64,000 nt of DNA, from positions 139,866,288 to 139,930,287 of the forward strand of contig NC_089978.1 of assembly GCF_036417845.1 (NCBI RefSeq), in the 5' to 3' direction. The notes under the pieces are model-generated. The model was given only the letters and a program-made list of their open reading frames with translations, did not search any database and was not told the DNA's origin. Position numbers and translations under genes: made by a program. This stretch comes from Apteryx mantelli. Lineage: Eukaryota; Chordata; Aves; Apterygiformes; Apterygidae. This document shows, piece after piece, positions 25,201-37,632 of this stretch. Numbering within the stretch: position 1 is the first letter of the stretch; every line of letters starts with the position of its first letter.

Positions 25201-28200
25201 GTACATAGCTATGACATGCTCCTAGCCAACTGACTTTTGGTGGTAAAACTCCTGCTTGTAAATAACCTGGCTTCTGTGTTTTTTTCTCCCCCCCCCCCCT
25301 TTTTTTCCTTTCCTTTTGCACTGTTTCTGAAAGTACTCAGGCCCCATTTCTTTTGAGTTCCTTATTCCTGTTTACTGTTTCTTTAGCTAATCCCTCTCTT
25401 CCACTTCTTACCAATCCCATCCTCATCTCCTGCATCATTTGCTTGTTGCTCTGTTTGCTTTGTAGTATTTAGTCTTTAAAATTCCCAGGAAGGAAAATGT
25501 GTATAAACAACAGCTCCAAATAAACAATCATGGACCGTAATAGTATCATCTGATAAACTTTGGAGGGCTGTCTTCTTCTTCTGTTCACATTAAGTTACTC
25601 CTCTTATTATTTGTCCTCCTTTTTTATATACTGTTATGAATTCATGCATGCTGGAAGTTTCAAAAAGTAACAAGAACTGCAAGACAAAAATATGTTAATT
25701 TATATTAACCTCTTGGAATCAGGCACGAGGCCCAAGTGAAAGAAACAAGAACAAATAAATCAATAATTCAATAGCAAAGACTGTCGCTTGTAATGCTGTT
25801 CTGAAAGCAAATTGATCTTTTCTAAAGAGCAATTACTATTTTAGAAGTTGGAATTAGCCTAGAAGCAGAGATAAAGGAAGGTGACTTCCCAGACTCCTGT
25901 ATTGCTGCCAATTTCCGTTAAGATCTTAGTTTTGGGAAGCACTGGGAATCCAGAGCCTTCAACAGGCAAAGTAAGAGTATTTGCAAACACTATACCTGGT
26001 ATTAATCTTTCATCAGTACAATGTTCCTCTCGCTTGGTTTGTTTTTTCCAGAACAGGTGAACCTGGAGAGCTTTAGGTAGGTCAAGTAAAAATCTAATCA
26101 TCTATCACAGTCAGTCAGGTTTCATTTCCTGTACTGCTTTTAACTCTGAAACCTAGCTGTATATTGGTGTCCATGGAGTAAACAAAAAACAGAAAGGAAA
26201 AAAAAATCTGTGCTTTCAGGCCTTTTTAATATAAATCAGAAAAAAGCAAAATGGCACCCAGATTCTGGCTTTATTCTTTTTCTGCTTATCTTTAAAGTTA
26301 CTCGTCATTTCCACCATGTCATTTACTTCACATGAATATCATCTTGCATAAGATTTTTTTACTCTGCATCTGGAATTGCATTTTGTCACTGTTCCTTTCC
26401 TGTGCAATAATGTTTCTATTTAAATGATCCTGATACACAGTGAATGGCGTGCCTGAACACGAAGGACTCAGCTATTTCAGAAGGTGAAACTATTGGAAAA
26501 ATGCATTGTTTTGCACATGTTCTAACAGGGGCAAATTTTGGAGAACTTTTCACTCAGTGTTGGCAGTGTACCCATGTTTTGGAGCAGGGGCATGCAGTTT
26601 TTCCCGTTCAGCTCTTTGTCCCTTGTCTTTGGCCTTTATTCAGCTATCTTAACCTAACCTTCAGCTACCTTAATCTATCTTAATATAGACTCCTAGAGCA
26701 GCGCAGATGAATCACGTTCTAGAAAGAACTGTATCTGTTCTTCTCTGCAGACAAAAAAAGTAGCCTAGATTAACAAGCCTGAACATGTCTGAAGCTGCTG
26801 AAATGAGTAACATTCCCAGTTTCTAAAAACTAGGTTATGCAATGAAGTCTCGGAGTATTTAAGCCCTTTAATGAAACTAGCCTGTAGATACTGCAGCAAT
26901 GTGTGTCATAGTAATACCCCCAAAGAAATGAATTATTTTGGCTTCTTAGCAGAGCTTGAATGGTATGCCATAATAGCATTTGAAGTCTCAAATTGGGTCT
27001 ACACATTGGGTAATAGAGATGGAGAAAAATCTTGAGTAGTTTCCTCATTCGTCAATCAAGTGCACTGAAAAAAGTAGTGGTTCTTTGTGCAAAAACAGTA
27101 CGTAAGTAAAGATCCTCTCATAATACGTATGTTAGATAGGAAGCATTAATTCTGGCATTTTCTAACTTTTGAATTCTTGACTTTAGAAAGTTAATAATGT
27201 TCTTCTGTATAAAATCCTTTCAAAATTAACCTTGAAATTAGCTTAATAAGTGCATACCTAGGTATCTGTTTAAGTATTTGGATTCTGAAAAAGATCATTT
27301 TTGCTAACTTACATAGGAGCCCTCTGTTCCAATTTAACAAGAATATTCTGAGTTCTACGCACCACATGCTCATAACCTTCCCTGTTTTTGTCATCTGCAG
27401 TTTAAATAGTCATACTCTATATCCCATCATTCAAATCATTAATGAATGTATTGAATCCTTCTGGGTCCTGGGTAGGATGTAATATAATTTCTCAGGTTAA
27501 CATTGAACTGCAAATAACAGTTGTGATTTTCTGACAGGTTTTGTTTTCATTTTATAGTATTTTCATGTCATTGGTTTATTTATGAGAATAATCAGGTGAG
27601 ATAATATCAAAAACCTTTTAAAACATAAGTTATATGCCAGCTTCAACTCCTCTATTGTTAACAGTGCCTATCACTATTGTGAAAGAAAAGGTGATAGGAC
27701 ATAATTTGGTTTTGGTACAGACTGTATTGTCTGTTATTCTCTTCCTTTTTTATCTTCTAGGTAACTGCAAAGTCTTTGTTTCAGTACTGTTCCTATATTG
27801 AAGTTCGTCTGAGTGAATATAATTCCCAGTTTCCTTTTGTATTTCCTTTTGTCTGTCTTTTACAACCTTGCCCATTTTCCCTGAGCTTTCCGTGACACCT
27901 GCCAGCATGCCTTGGATCTCTCCAGCCCCGTCTACAGGTGTCTGGGGTGAATTTCAGTAGGTTGAGCTGATGTGAAAAAATCTATTTTAAGTACTCTGTA
28001 ACCTCTCTGTCTGTTTTAACCAGAGTTCTTACCCTTCTGTTGCTGATATTGGTGACCAGGTAATTTCTGCTGACATTTCTAGCAAAGGCATGGATCTTCT
28101 TGAGCTCCTCTGTTGACTATTCCCCCCCTCAGTGAACAAAGGATCAACTCTTCTGGTAGTCTTTGTCTTCCAATTAGTAATATTATAGAACATTTTCACT

Positions 28201-31200
28201 TCATACTACTTTCTAGTGATGTTATCTTCTATTTCTTAGCCATACCACTATTATTTTATTTATCTTCTGTAATGTGGCCTACTTGTCATCTTCTGTATGG
28301 TTCCTGCTCATTATTTGAGACCAGTGATGAGTTTGGGGTTTGTCAGATTTATTTGCTTCCCTTCCATCCTTCTTCTAGTTTGAAATACTGTGTTATTGTG
28401 CACTTAATATCATTTAAGAAACTGCAAATCTTCCAAATGACTCTTCTCCAGAGATTTATTTGCCTTGGAATCTTACTATTGGTTCTCTGAGACTATGAAT
28501 ATCTGCTTTCTGGAATTACTCTGTGCTTATCATGTTGTTCTCCCTCTTTCCATTAGTGCAGGCACATTTCCAAATATCATCCAGGAGCACTATAATAGTT
28601 ACAGTATAGGTTTTAGAGGAACAACCACTGCAGTGCTTGTGGTGAGGGTGAGGGAAGTGCAACCAATTTCATATGCCTTGTAAAGTGATTAAAAAAAAAA
28701 ATCCAGATAACTTTACTGCACAGAGTTTTAAGACAACATATAACTATTTAGCAAATACAGCATCTAGTAGCCAATATAAGATATTTCATGTAAAGATATA
28801 AAATCTTTGCATGCTCTAGTTGTTCAGTAATTATTATAGAAAGATGGGAATGGAAATAATACACATTGGATTCTTTTCCTTAGATATAATTGTGTTTTAA
28901 ATATTGATTTAAAATATTTCCCATGTTATTTCTCTGTATGAAAATACTTGTGTGATACACCTGCTCTAATTTCCCATATCCTTATTTGTATATTCATTGT
29001 GATGCAGCCAAATGTTAAATTGACAGCATGTTTTTAATATATTTCTCAGGCATTTACACCATGCTAATGTATTTAGAGTCACTCTACAGAGAGTTTATAG
29101 TAACATGTATGAAATGTTTTCCTTATATTTTGCTTGTAAGGAGACTTTCTTAAAATAATACACAAATCTGTTTGGTAGCCATTTCTTCCTTTTCCACATA
29201 GCTTTCTCAGTTTGTTTTCTATATGATCTATAAAAAGAAAATTTAGAAAAGAAGTAAGAGATAGCAAACTAGATATATCTGTTAAACATATTTAAATTCT
29301 TTTCCATTTTTCCTTTGCATTTTAAAGCTACCAAAACCACTCAATATATCACCTGTGATTATTTTTAGATTAAAATAGACTGTTTATGTAATAATGGCCA
29401 ATATTAGCATTGCCTGATGTTTTACCATAAGTATAACAAAGTCTGTCTGATAAATGCAAACTGTGACCAGAGTAAGAAATCCAGAACTGCCAAATCTAAC
29501 TTTTAAAATACATATTACAACACATTGACAGAATAAACCATAACTTGTTAATAATTTTGTTGGTTCTGCAGCTGCCAGGCTCTAAGCTGTCAACGCGGTG
29601 ATATTCCTGCCTACTTTTTGCAAAATATAGTCTGTTCACCACCGTGAACTGGGACAAACTAGCTTCTCAGAAAGCTGCTTTCTGTCCAGCTGTTCTGAAA
29701 TGCTTTCAAAATGCTTTGGGGAAAACCAAAAGTACTCCAGTTGCCTGTTGGGAAGGAATTCTTTAACTGCAAGAAAATAGCCCATCATGATGCAGTTCCC
29801 TTTCCTTTTCATATTCTGGCTTTTCTCAGTATTCAGATCACCAGCTCCCAAAGATAAACACTGTTATTGGTTTGAATGCCCAAGATCTGGAATTTTAAAT
29901 CACTAAACTACAATTTTGGGAAATGTTTTATGTTTTACCTTTCCGCCTCACTTCATAGCTTTTTAATGTTATACGCTTTTAAGTTCTTAAAGATATAAAG
30001 TGATGTTTCGCATTCTTTATAAGTGCTAACTTCTTTTCTTTAATGCATAGCGACACAAAGCTGCTGACCTTCAGGAGTAGTAAAACTAATACTTCCATTA
30101 AATAAAAGGTAATCTTATTTCATTCAAAAATTGAAGCACTTTAGGGAGTTCAGTGTGTAATCACTAGTATAGAAGGCAGCATTATCTTTAATTTAAGAAC
30201 TATATCAAAATCAAACACACTGCAAAACATTGTCATTACATTTTTATAATTATGCAGGGTAAAGAATACATTAACTTCTCCAGAAGGAAATACATACCTC
30301 TCTTTAAAAATCAGTTAGGGCTTTTAAATGATGATCATTGACTATGCTGTTAGCATTGTTAACATTTTCATGACAAGGATGATTTAGATGTTGGTTCACA
30401 TAAAATACTTTTGAAAAGCTCACTTCCACTGGGTATGCGCAGCCGTACAAAAAGAAAGCACCATCACCAAATAAGTGTAATCATGAAGGACTATCATGTC
30501 AAAGACTTCATTCAGTTTACAAACTTCTCCTCTGCAGTAAGGAAAGGATCGTGAACAACCTTTGTTTTGGTGGATATGCATTTTGTATATCACAGAAACA
30601 AAATCCTGTCACTGTTGAAGTCAGCTAGAGTCCTGCCATTAAATAACTGCATTAAGTCTGATTACTTAGCTGCAATCTGGAGGAAAAAAAACCCTAAAAA
30701 ATCCCTCTAACTGACTATCTCTAGCTGTTTGTGCTCTGTAAAAGTCCTTTCATTATAAAGTTTGAAAGATCACTGTATATGTTTGCTTTTATAGTAAGCC
30801 CTTTTTCTGCTGAGTAAGAGAATGCCTCAGAATATTAGTGGTATTGCTTAACTCATTCGATAGGAGTAATATCCTCTATTTCTTATCCCTTAGTAGCTGC
30901 TGTCTCTGTGTCATATGCTCATCTCTCCTTCTCATCTCCTTATCAGCTGCTACCCCTTGTCTGCCTTATCGCAAGTAAAGACAACGTGGCATGTTCCTAT
31001 TCCAAGGCTTTCCCTAGCATCAGATCAGCCAGGCCCATTTACTGTGTAGCCTAGAGCTCATGTAGGAAATTTGTGTAAGAAAACTCAATATAAGAACTTA
31101 CGGAAAGGGAAGGTGATATTTTTTAAATAAAACCTCTAAGCAAGTTGATTTTACCCACTTACTTACATTCATTTTTGTGTAGATTTAATTCACTCACACA

Positions 31201-33095
31201 TGTACGCACAAGCACCAAGATATGTGTGTCCAAGTAGTCTAGCCAGGATCATATCTATGCAACATGGAGGAAAAGGGATGCAGGTTGTCAAGTTCTCATT
31301 GTGTCCCCTGGCTTCTGCTTGACTGGAAGCGAGGAACTAACTTTTGACTTGCCCTTTATGCCCTCTAGGAGTGAATGTTGTCTGGGATCTTTTATCTCAT
31401 TATTTCATCTCATCCCTCATAAGTCATAGGCAAAAGTTCTGAATTTTACAGTTCTCCTGTTTCCTTATGTGGGTATTCTATGGATTCAATCCTGTTCTTC
31501 CTCTTCCTGTTACCTTATCTTTAGGTCAGTTTGTTCCTCTTCTTTTTGCTATCTGTCATTTGCATGAAAGCACACAGGTGGCGCTCTGTATCAGTTAACA
31601 CACACCAAAGGTAAAAGATGAAGAAAGTTTCTGAGGAAGTAAAAAGTGATCTGAATTTAAACAAATTACACAAATTTTCAAGTGGCTTTTCCTATAAGCA
31701 GAATCATTCCTTGTCACCATTTCTCTTTCTTTTCATGATACGGTGGCAATATTGACATGTAGCCTTAGGTATAGACTGGAATGATGTCAGCAGAGACTTA
31801 AATCTTCTACTAAAAGGAATGACAGGTTTGGATGTTGAGATGGGTGGTGCACACTCTTATCTGTTTAACTACATCATGTTGGCCTTCCCTGTGAACCTGA
31901 TTGGCTCCAGCAAGTGTTTTCATGTAGCTGTTACGTGAACAATACAGTATGGTGGTGACTAGGCAAGAATATCATGTTATGTTGTCAGATTAGGTGGATT
32001 TCTTAACACCAGTCCTAAGATACGTGGCACTCTTGCTTCAGGGCATATCATGTGTGTAATCTTACAGCTGAGGGCCAAGACGAGCATCTGCTGTTCTCCA
32101 TTCTCTGGTAACCAAGAGCCTGAGAAAAGCCATGACTTCCTGGCATATACAGAGAGTAGTGGGGACTTCTCAGATTAATGATCACAGTATTCTATTTGAT
32201 TTTTTTGGCAATTAAATTGTGCAGTCTATGTTCAATAACCTGAACTGTGGCCTCCTCAGTCAACATTCTTAGCTTAGGGCGATGTTCCTAATCTGCTCTG
32301 TTTTTCCTCCAAGGCTTTTCCCTGAACTGAAGTGTTTGTCAGTTATAAACTAGTCCCCTTTCCTCTTCCATGGGCAAGTTGGGTGTCATTCAGATAACCT
32401 GAACAAAGCAGAGCATGGAAGTGCTCCCATTTGCTTCCCCAACCTCCCTCCACCATGATAAGCAGTTCTGGAGAAGGATGAGAAAACACAGGGGTCCTCT
32501 CTCTAGGACACAGCAGTGGCAGAGGTCCAGCTGAGGAAAGTTCCAGCTTCTTCAGAGCAGTTGTCCAAGAGACTTGGGCTGACCAGCATCTACCTTCCAG
32601 TGGAGGGAGCCAGTTACCAAGAACACCTTCATGACAAAACCTGCTGAGAGCACCTGGAAAACCTAGACTCTTTGCTGAACCATTAGGAGCAGCAAAATGA
32701 CAGCAGTAGCGAAACGGTCATCTATGTCAGGACAGCCGTAACAGTTTGCTTTGGAGAGTGTCCCCATCAGATGACAACGACACTGTTATCACAAAGGGCA
32801 ATTCAGCAGGCTCTCTGGAATAGACTCTTGGACAGGTTATCTGGAGCAAAAAATCCTTACATTGCAGTTCTTCTGTCTGCATTCAAGTGTGATGCCTTGG
32901 CAGGTCACTAAAGGGCTTGAAGTGGGTTATGGCTGAAATTTAGACATGCAGCTGCCAATCTAATATCCCTGCTCAGGAAATGCTTAATTTGGAAAGTGCC
33001 TAAACTCCACAGGAGATGCATTAAGCAGTTATTGAAAGTAACAAATAACCAATAGCCCTGTCTTCTTGCTCTAAAGTGAGTATCCAAAGCACTAA
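22262..33095. other. Gene-poor AT-rich intergenic DNA
   Basis: No coding exon, RNA gene or recent transposon is supported across this 10.8 kb. It contains a poly-T tract at 23307-23328 and a C/T-rich tract near 25290. The frame at 24024-24311 looks mildly protein-like but has no support beyond length. The block 28.7-30.6 kb is particularly AT-rich and free of recognisable repeats, so it could hold conserved non-coding elements, but that needs alignment. Confidence 0.45.
23307..23328. repeat. Poly-T tract, 22 bases
   Basis: There is an uninterrupted T run on the plus strand. No retroposed element was recognised beside it. Confidence 0.9.
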
Positions 33096-33100
33096 GCCAC

Positions 33101-33500
33101 CATATAAGAGTGCAGCTAACAGAGGCAGCGAACAGATGCAGCAGGTTGTGCAGCAGTGTTTGGGCTCTGACTAGAACTTGAGGACCTTGTTGGAACTTGT
33201 GAGGCTTTCTGAGGACCCCTGAGGAACTAGAAGGTGATTGCTGCGAACAGGAAAGGGGAAGCTAGGCAAGGACAACTGCAGGAGGCCTTAACTTTTTCTG
33301 GGAGAAGCTCTAGCTAGGTATAGCTGATGAGCTCTCTTGGTTGCCCCTGATCAGAGGGAGTTGGGGCCTTTGATCCAGGTGGCCCTTGATTAGGGCGGGT
33401 CAAGCACTCTGTGAGTCAGTGCTAGTGAGAGGCCTATATAACAGCCAGGCCTAGAGCATAGCTCCCAGAGGCAGTGAGCAGATGCAGCAGTTTGTGCAGA
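33101..33500 (+). promoter_or_regulatory. CR1 5' UTR with two promoter-like monomers
   Basis: Two similar units are spaced 346 bp apart. The core GCAGCGAACAGATGCAGCAG at 33125 recurs as GCAGTGAGCAGATGCAGCAG at 33471, each followed by a TTGTGCAG block and each preceded by an ATATAA motif (33102 and 33436). Repeated 5' units are known from other LINEs as internal promoters. Here the role is inferred from the arrangement only. Confidence 0.6.
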
Positions 33501-33537
33501 AGGGTGCAAGAAGGTGCCTTTGGTTCCAACCTCTGCC

Positions 33538-34624
33538 ATGTATGCTTCCTCAAGTATGGTCATGACACGCCACAGAGCACATTCCCCACTGACTGCTGGA
33601 GTTGCTGCGTTTGCTGTGTCAGAGGCTGGGACCCAGACAGACCCTCTGACAGCAGATGCAGCTCTACAGGTCTCAGGCTGCAGGGAGTGCTTGGGGCCTC
33701 TCCAGGAGGCCTGGGCTGGCAGTCAGCTCTCCTGCAGGAGGTGTGCTGCTGTTGACGAGTTGTGTCATCAAGTAAGGGAGTTACAGGAGGAAGTCAGTAG
33801 GCTGCGCAACATCCGAGAAGATGAGCAAGAGATAGACAGGGTATTCTCGGAGACTGTGCAGCTTTGGGAGTCCCAACCCCCCACAGCAGTGGAGTTGCCA
33901 GAGGGCTCTGTGCCATGTGAAACGGTACATCATAACATCATAGAAGAAGGCTGGAAACTGGTCACTGCTCGTAGGAGGAGAAAGGCTCCTACTCCTCCTG
34001 AGGACTTACAGTTGAAGAACAGGTTTAGTGCCCTCCAGGATGAGGAAGAGCTGGACATGGCTGCAAGGGAAGTAACTGGGACAACAGACCCTGTGCCTCG
34101 CGGGAACAGCCGGAAGAAGCGGCGGGTGACTGTTGTGGGTGACTCCCTGCTGCAGGGGACGGAGGCACCTATCTGCCAACCTGACCTCTTGTCTAGAGAG
34201 GTTTGTTGCCTGCCGGGGCTCGCGTACGAGATGTCATGGAAAGACTGCCAAGGCTTGGCCACTCATCGGACTAGTACCCTCTGCCGCTCTGCCATGTGGG
34301 CACTAATGACACCAAGGGCAAACTGGAAACCATCAAACAGGATTTCCGAGCTCTGGGGATGGTGGTGAAGGGTCTGGGAGCCCAGGTCACTTTCTCCTCA
34401 ATCCTGCCAGTGAGGGGGATGGATGAAAGGAGGAGGAGACGGACTTCCTAAGTTAACGACTGGCTGCGCTGCTGGTGTTGGCAACAGGGTTTTGGTTTCT
34501 ACGACCATGGGACCGTGTTTGAAGATGGACATCTGATGGAGAGAGATGGGATCCACCTCACTAAGCAGGGCACACGTGTCTATGCCAACAGGTTAGCCAA
34601 CCTGGTAAGGAGGGCTTTAAACTA
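33538..34624 (+). pseudogene. CR1 ORF1 (esterase-type), broken
   Basis: From the ATG at 33538 the frame encodes AGTQTDPLT, a zinc-binding-like pair CRECLG...CRRC, a coiled-coil stretch (VRELQEEVSRLRNIREDEQE), a basic region (RKKRR) and the start of an SGNH/GDSL esterase domain (VVGDSLLQGTEAPI near 34132). Then the frame breaks near 34215. The rest of the esterase is readable in another frame: HVGTND at 34293-34310 and the closing DGIHLTKQGTRVYANRL block at 34545, ending at a TAG near 34624. A TAA also interrupts that frame near 34450. CR1 ORF1 proteins with this domain act with the element's RNA; this copy would give only a truncated product. Confidence 0.85.
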
Positions 34625-34672
34625 GGAAAGATGGGGGAAGGGGAGCGTTAGAGTGACTGGGTAGCTGGCAAA

Positions 34673-37590
34673 ATGCGGCTCAAGTTGGGATGCCTCCAGC
34701 GGGTGTGTGCAGCCGAGAAAGTGTGCACGGGACATGGCTATAGAGGATCCTCTTGTATCCCTCCTGGGAAGCCTGCATGCTCAATCACCTCTCTGAAATG
34801 CCTGTACACCAGTGCATGCAGCATGGGGGATAAACAGGAAGAACTAGAGATCTGTGTGCACTCGCAGGGCCATGATCTCATTGCCATTACAGAGACATGG
34901 AGGGATAGCTCACATGACTGGAGTGCTGTCATGGATGGCTACGTGCTTTTTAGGAAGGACAGGCCAGGAAAGCGAGGTGGTGGAGTTACTCTTTATGTGA
35001 GAGAGCAACTGAAACGTATTGAGCTCTGCCTAGGGGTGGCTGAAGAGCGAGTCGAGAGCTTATGGGGAAGGATTAAAGGGCAGGCTAGCATGGGGGACAC
35101 TGTGGTGGGTGTTTACTACAGGCCACCTGATCAGGAAGAGGAAGTGGCGGAGGCCTTCTACAGACAGCTGGAAGTAGCCTCACGATCACGGGCGCTGGTT
35201 CTCATGGGGGACTTCAACCAGCCTGATAGCTGCTGGAGACACAACACAGCTAGGCACAAAGAGTTCCGGAGGTTCCTGCAGAGCATTGATGATTGATAGC
35301 TTTTTGACACAGGTGGTGGAGGAGCCAACGAGGAGAGGTGTGCTGTTGGACCCCGTACTAACAAACAAAGAAGGACTGATTGGAGATGTGAAGGTTGGGG
35401 GCAGCCTTGGGGGCAGTGGCCATGAGATGGTGGAGTTCAGGATGCTGCGAGGAGGAGGCAGGGCAAAAAGTAGGATCGCAACCCTGGACTTCAGGAGAAC
35501 AAACTTTGGCCTCTTCAGGGATCTACTAGGAGAAATCCCATGAGTAGAGCCCTAGAAGGAAGGTGGGTCCAAGAGAGCTGGTTAATATTCACAAGCATCA
35601 CATCCTCCAAGCTCAAGATCGGAGCATCCCTATGAGTAAGAAGGCAAGCAAAGGAGGCAGGAGCCCTACATGGCTGAGCAAGGAGCTCCTGGCAAAACTC
35701 AACCAGAAGAAGGAGGTATACAGAAAGTGGAAAGGGGGACAGGCCACTTGGGAGGACTACAGGAACGTTGTCAGAGTATGCAGGGATGCAACGAGGAAGG
35801 CTAAGGCCCATTTGGAATTAAATCTGGCAAGGGATGTCAAGGACAACAAGAAGGGCTTCTTCAAATACCTCAGTAACAAAAGGAAGACTAGAGAGAATGT
35901 GGGCCCGCTGCTGAATGGGGTGAGTGCCCTGGTGATGAAGGGTACAGAGAAGGCGGAGTTACTGAATGTCTTCTCTGCTTCAGTCTTTCCTGCTCAGGCC
36001 AGCCCTCAGGAATGCCAGACCCTGGAGGCAAGAGAGAAAGTCTGGAGAAAGGAAGACTTTCCCTTAGTCGAGGAGGATTGGGTTAGAGATCATTTAGTCA
36101 AACGTGACACCCACAAATCCATGGGCCCTGATGGGATGCACCCACGAGTGCTGAGGGAGCTGGCGGATGTTATTGCTAGGCCACTCTCCATCATCTTTGC
36201 AAGGTCCTGGAGAACAGGAGAGGTGCCTGAAGTCTGGAAGAAGGGTAATGTCACTCCAGTCTTCAAAAAGGGCAAGAAGGAAAGTACAGGCCAGTCAGGC
36301 TCACCTCCATCCCTGGAAAGGTGATGGAGCAGCTCATCCTGGGGGCCATCTCTAAGCCTGTGGAGGACAAGAAGGTGATCAGGAGTAGTCAGCATGGCTT
36401 CACCAAGGGGAAATCATGCTTAACCAATCTGATAGCTTTCTATGCTGGAAGGACTGCCTGGGTAGATGAGGGGAGAGCAGTGGATGTTGTCTACCTTGAC
36501 TTCAGCAAGGCTTTCGACACTGTTTCCTGTAACATCCTCATAGACAAGCTGAGGAAGTGTGGGTTAGATGAGTGGACAGTGAGGTGGCTTGAGAACTGGC
36601 TGAATGGCAGAGCTCAGAGGGTTGTGATCAGCAGTGCAGTCTAGTTGGAGGACTGTAGCTAGCAGTGTCCCCCAGGGGTCAGTACTGGGTCCAGTCTTGT
36701 TCAACTTCTTCATCAATGACCTGGATGAAGGGACAGAGTGCACCCTCAGCAAGTTTGCTGATGATACAAAACTGGGAGGAGTGGCTGATGCAGCAGAGAG
36801 CCGTGCTACTGGTCAGAGGGGGCTGGCGAGATGAGCAGGCAGGAACCTCATGAAGTTCAACAAAGGCAATTGCAGTGTCCTGCACCGAGGGAGGAATAAC
36901 CCCATGCACCAGTACAGGCTGGGGGTTGACCTGCTGGAAAGCAGCCCTGCAGAGAATGACCTGGGGGTCCTGGTGGACAAGTTGACTATGAGGCAGCAAT
37001 GTGCCCTTGTGGCCAAGAAGGCTAATGGTATCCTGGGGGGGGTGCATCAGGAAGAGTGTTGCCAGCAGGTGGAGGGAGGTGATCCTCCCCCTCTACTCAG
37101 CCCTGGTGAGGCCACATCTGGAGTACTGCGTCCAGTTCTGGGCTCCCCAGTACAAGAGGGACATGGCACTACTGGAGCAAGTCCAGCGAAGGGCTACAAA
37201 GATGATTAGGGGACTGGAGCATCTCTCTGAGGAAAGGCTGAGAGAGCTTGGCCTGTTTAGGCTGGAGAAGAGAAGGCTGAGAGGAGATCTTATTAACGTG
37301 TACAAGTATCTGAAGGGAGGGTGTCAAAAGGATGGAGCCAGACTCTTTTCAGTGGTGCCCAGCGACAGGACATGAGGCAATGGGCACAAACTGAAACACA
37401 GGCAGTTCCACCTGAACATGAGAAAGAACTTCTTCACTGTGAGGGTGACAGAGCACTGGAACAGGCTGCCCAGAGAGGTTGTGGAGTCTCCTTCTCTGGA
37501 GATATTCAAAACCTGCCTGGATGCGATCCTGTGCAATGTGCTCTGGGTGACCCTGCTTGAGCAGGGGAGTTGGACTAGATGATCTCCAAA
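34673..37590 (+). pseudogene. CR1 ORF2 (endonuclease and reverse transcriptase), broken
   Basis: The first segment (34673-35296) is an APE-type endonuclease with LIAITETW (34874) and MGDFNQPD (35204). A stop follows at 35294, and the frame resumes in another phase at 35286-35543, where the catalytic SDH is changed to SGH (near 35420). The reverse transcriptase follows from about 35563: KSMGPDGMHPRVLREL, a shift near 36280, then PVRLTSIPGKVMEQL, QHGFTKGKSC, VVYLDFSKAFDTVS (36492), [17 protein letters not shown] and the catalytic FADD (36754-36765). A TAG lies near 36644, and several further shifts precede the C-terminal region. The protein would nick DNA and copy CR1 RNA; the breaks and the Asp-to-Gly change make this copy inactive. 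Confidence 0.92.
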
Positions 37591-37632
37591 GGTCCTTTCC
37601 AACCTCAACCATCCTGTGATTCTGTGATGTGA

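Larger units (their letters stand above)
33101..37632 (+). mobile_element. Near full-length CR1 LINE retrotransposon
   Basis: A 4.5-kb CR1, about the full length of avian CR1, contains a 5' UTR, ORF1, ORF2 and the characteristic 3' end (CCTTTCCAACCTCAACCATC, then CTGTGATTCTGTGATGTGATG). The 5' limit is approximate; the first of two similar 5' UTR units begins near 33101. CR1 moves by target-primed reverse transcription using the ORF2 endonuclease and reverse transcriptase. Both ORFs here carry stops and frameshifts, so the copy is dead. Its 3' part is closely related to the truncated copy at 17.3-18.0 kb, pointing to one subfamily. Confidence 0.95.
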
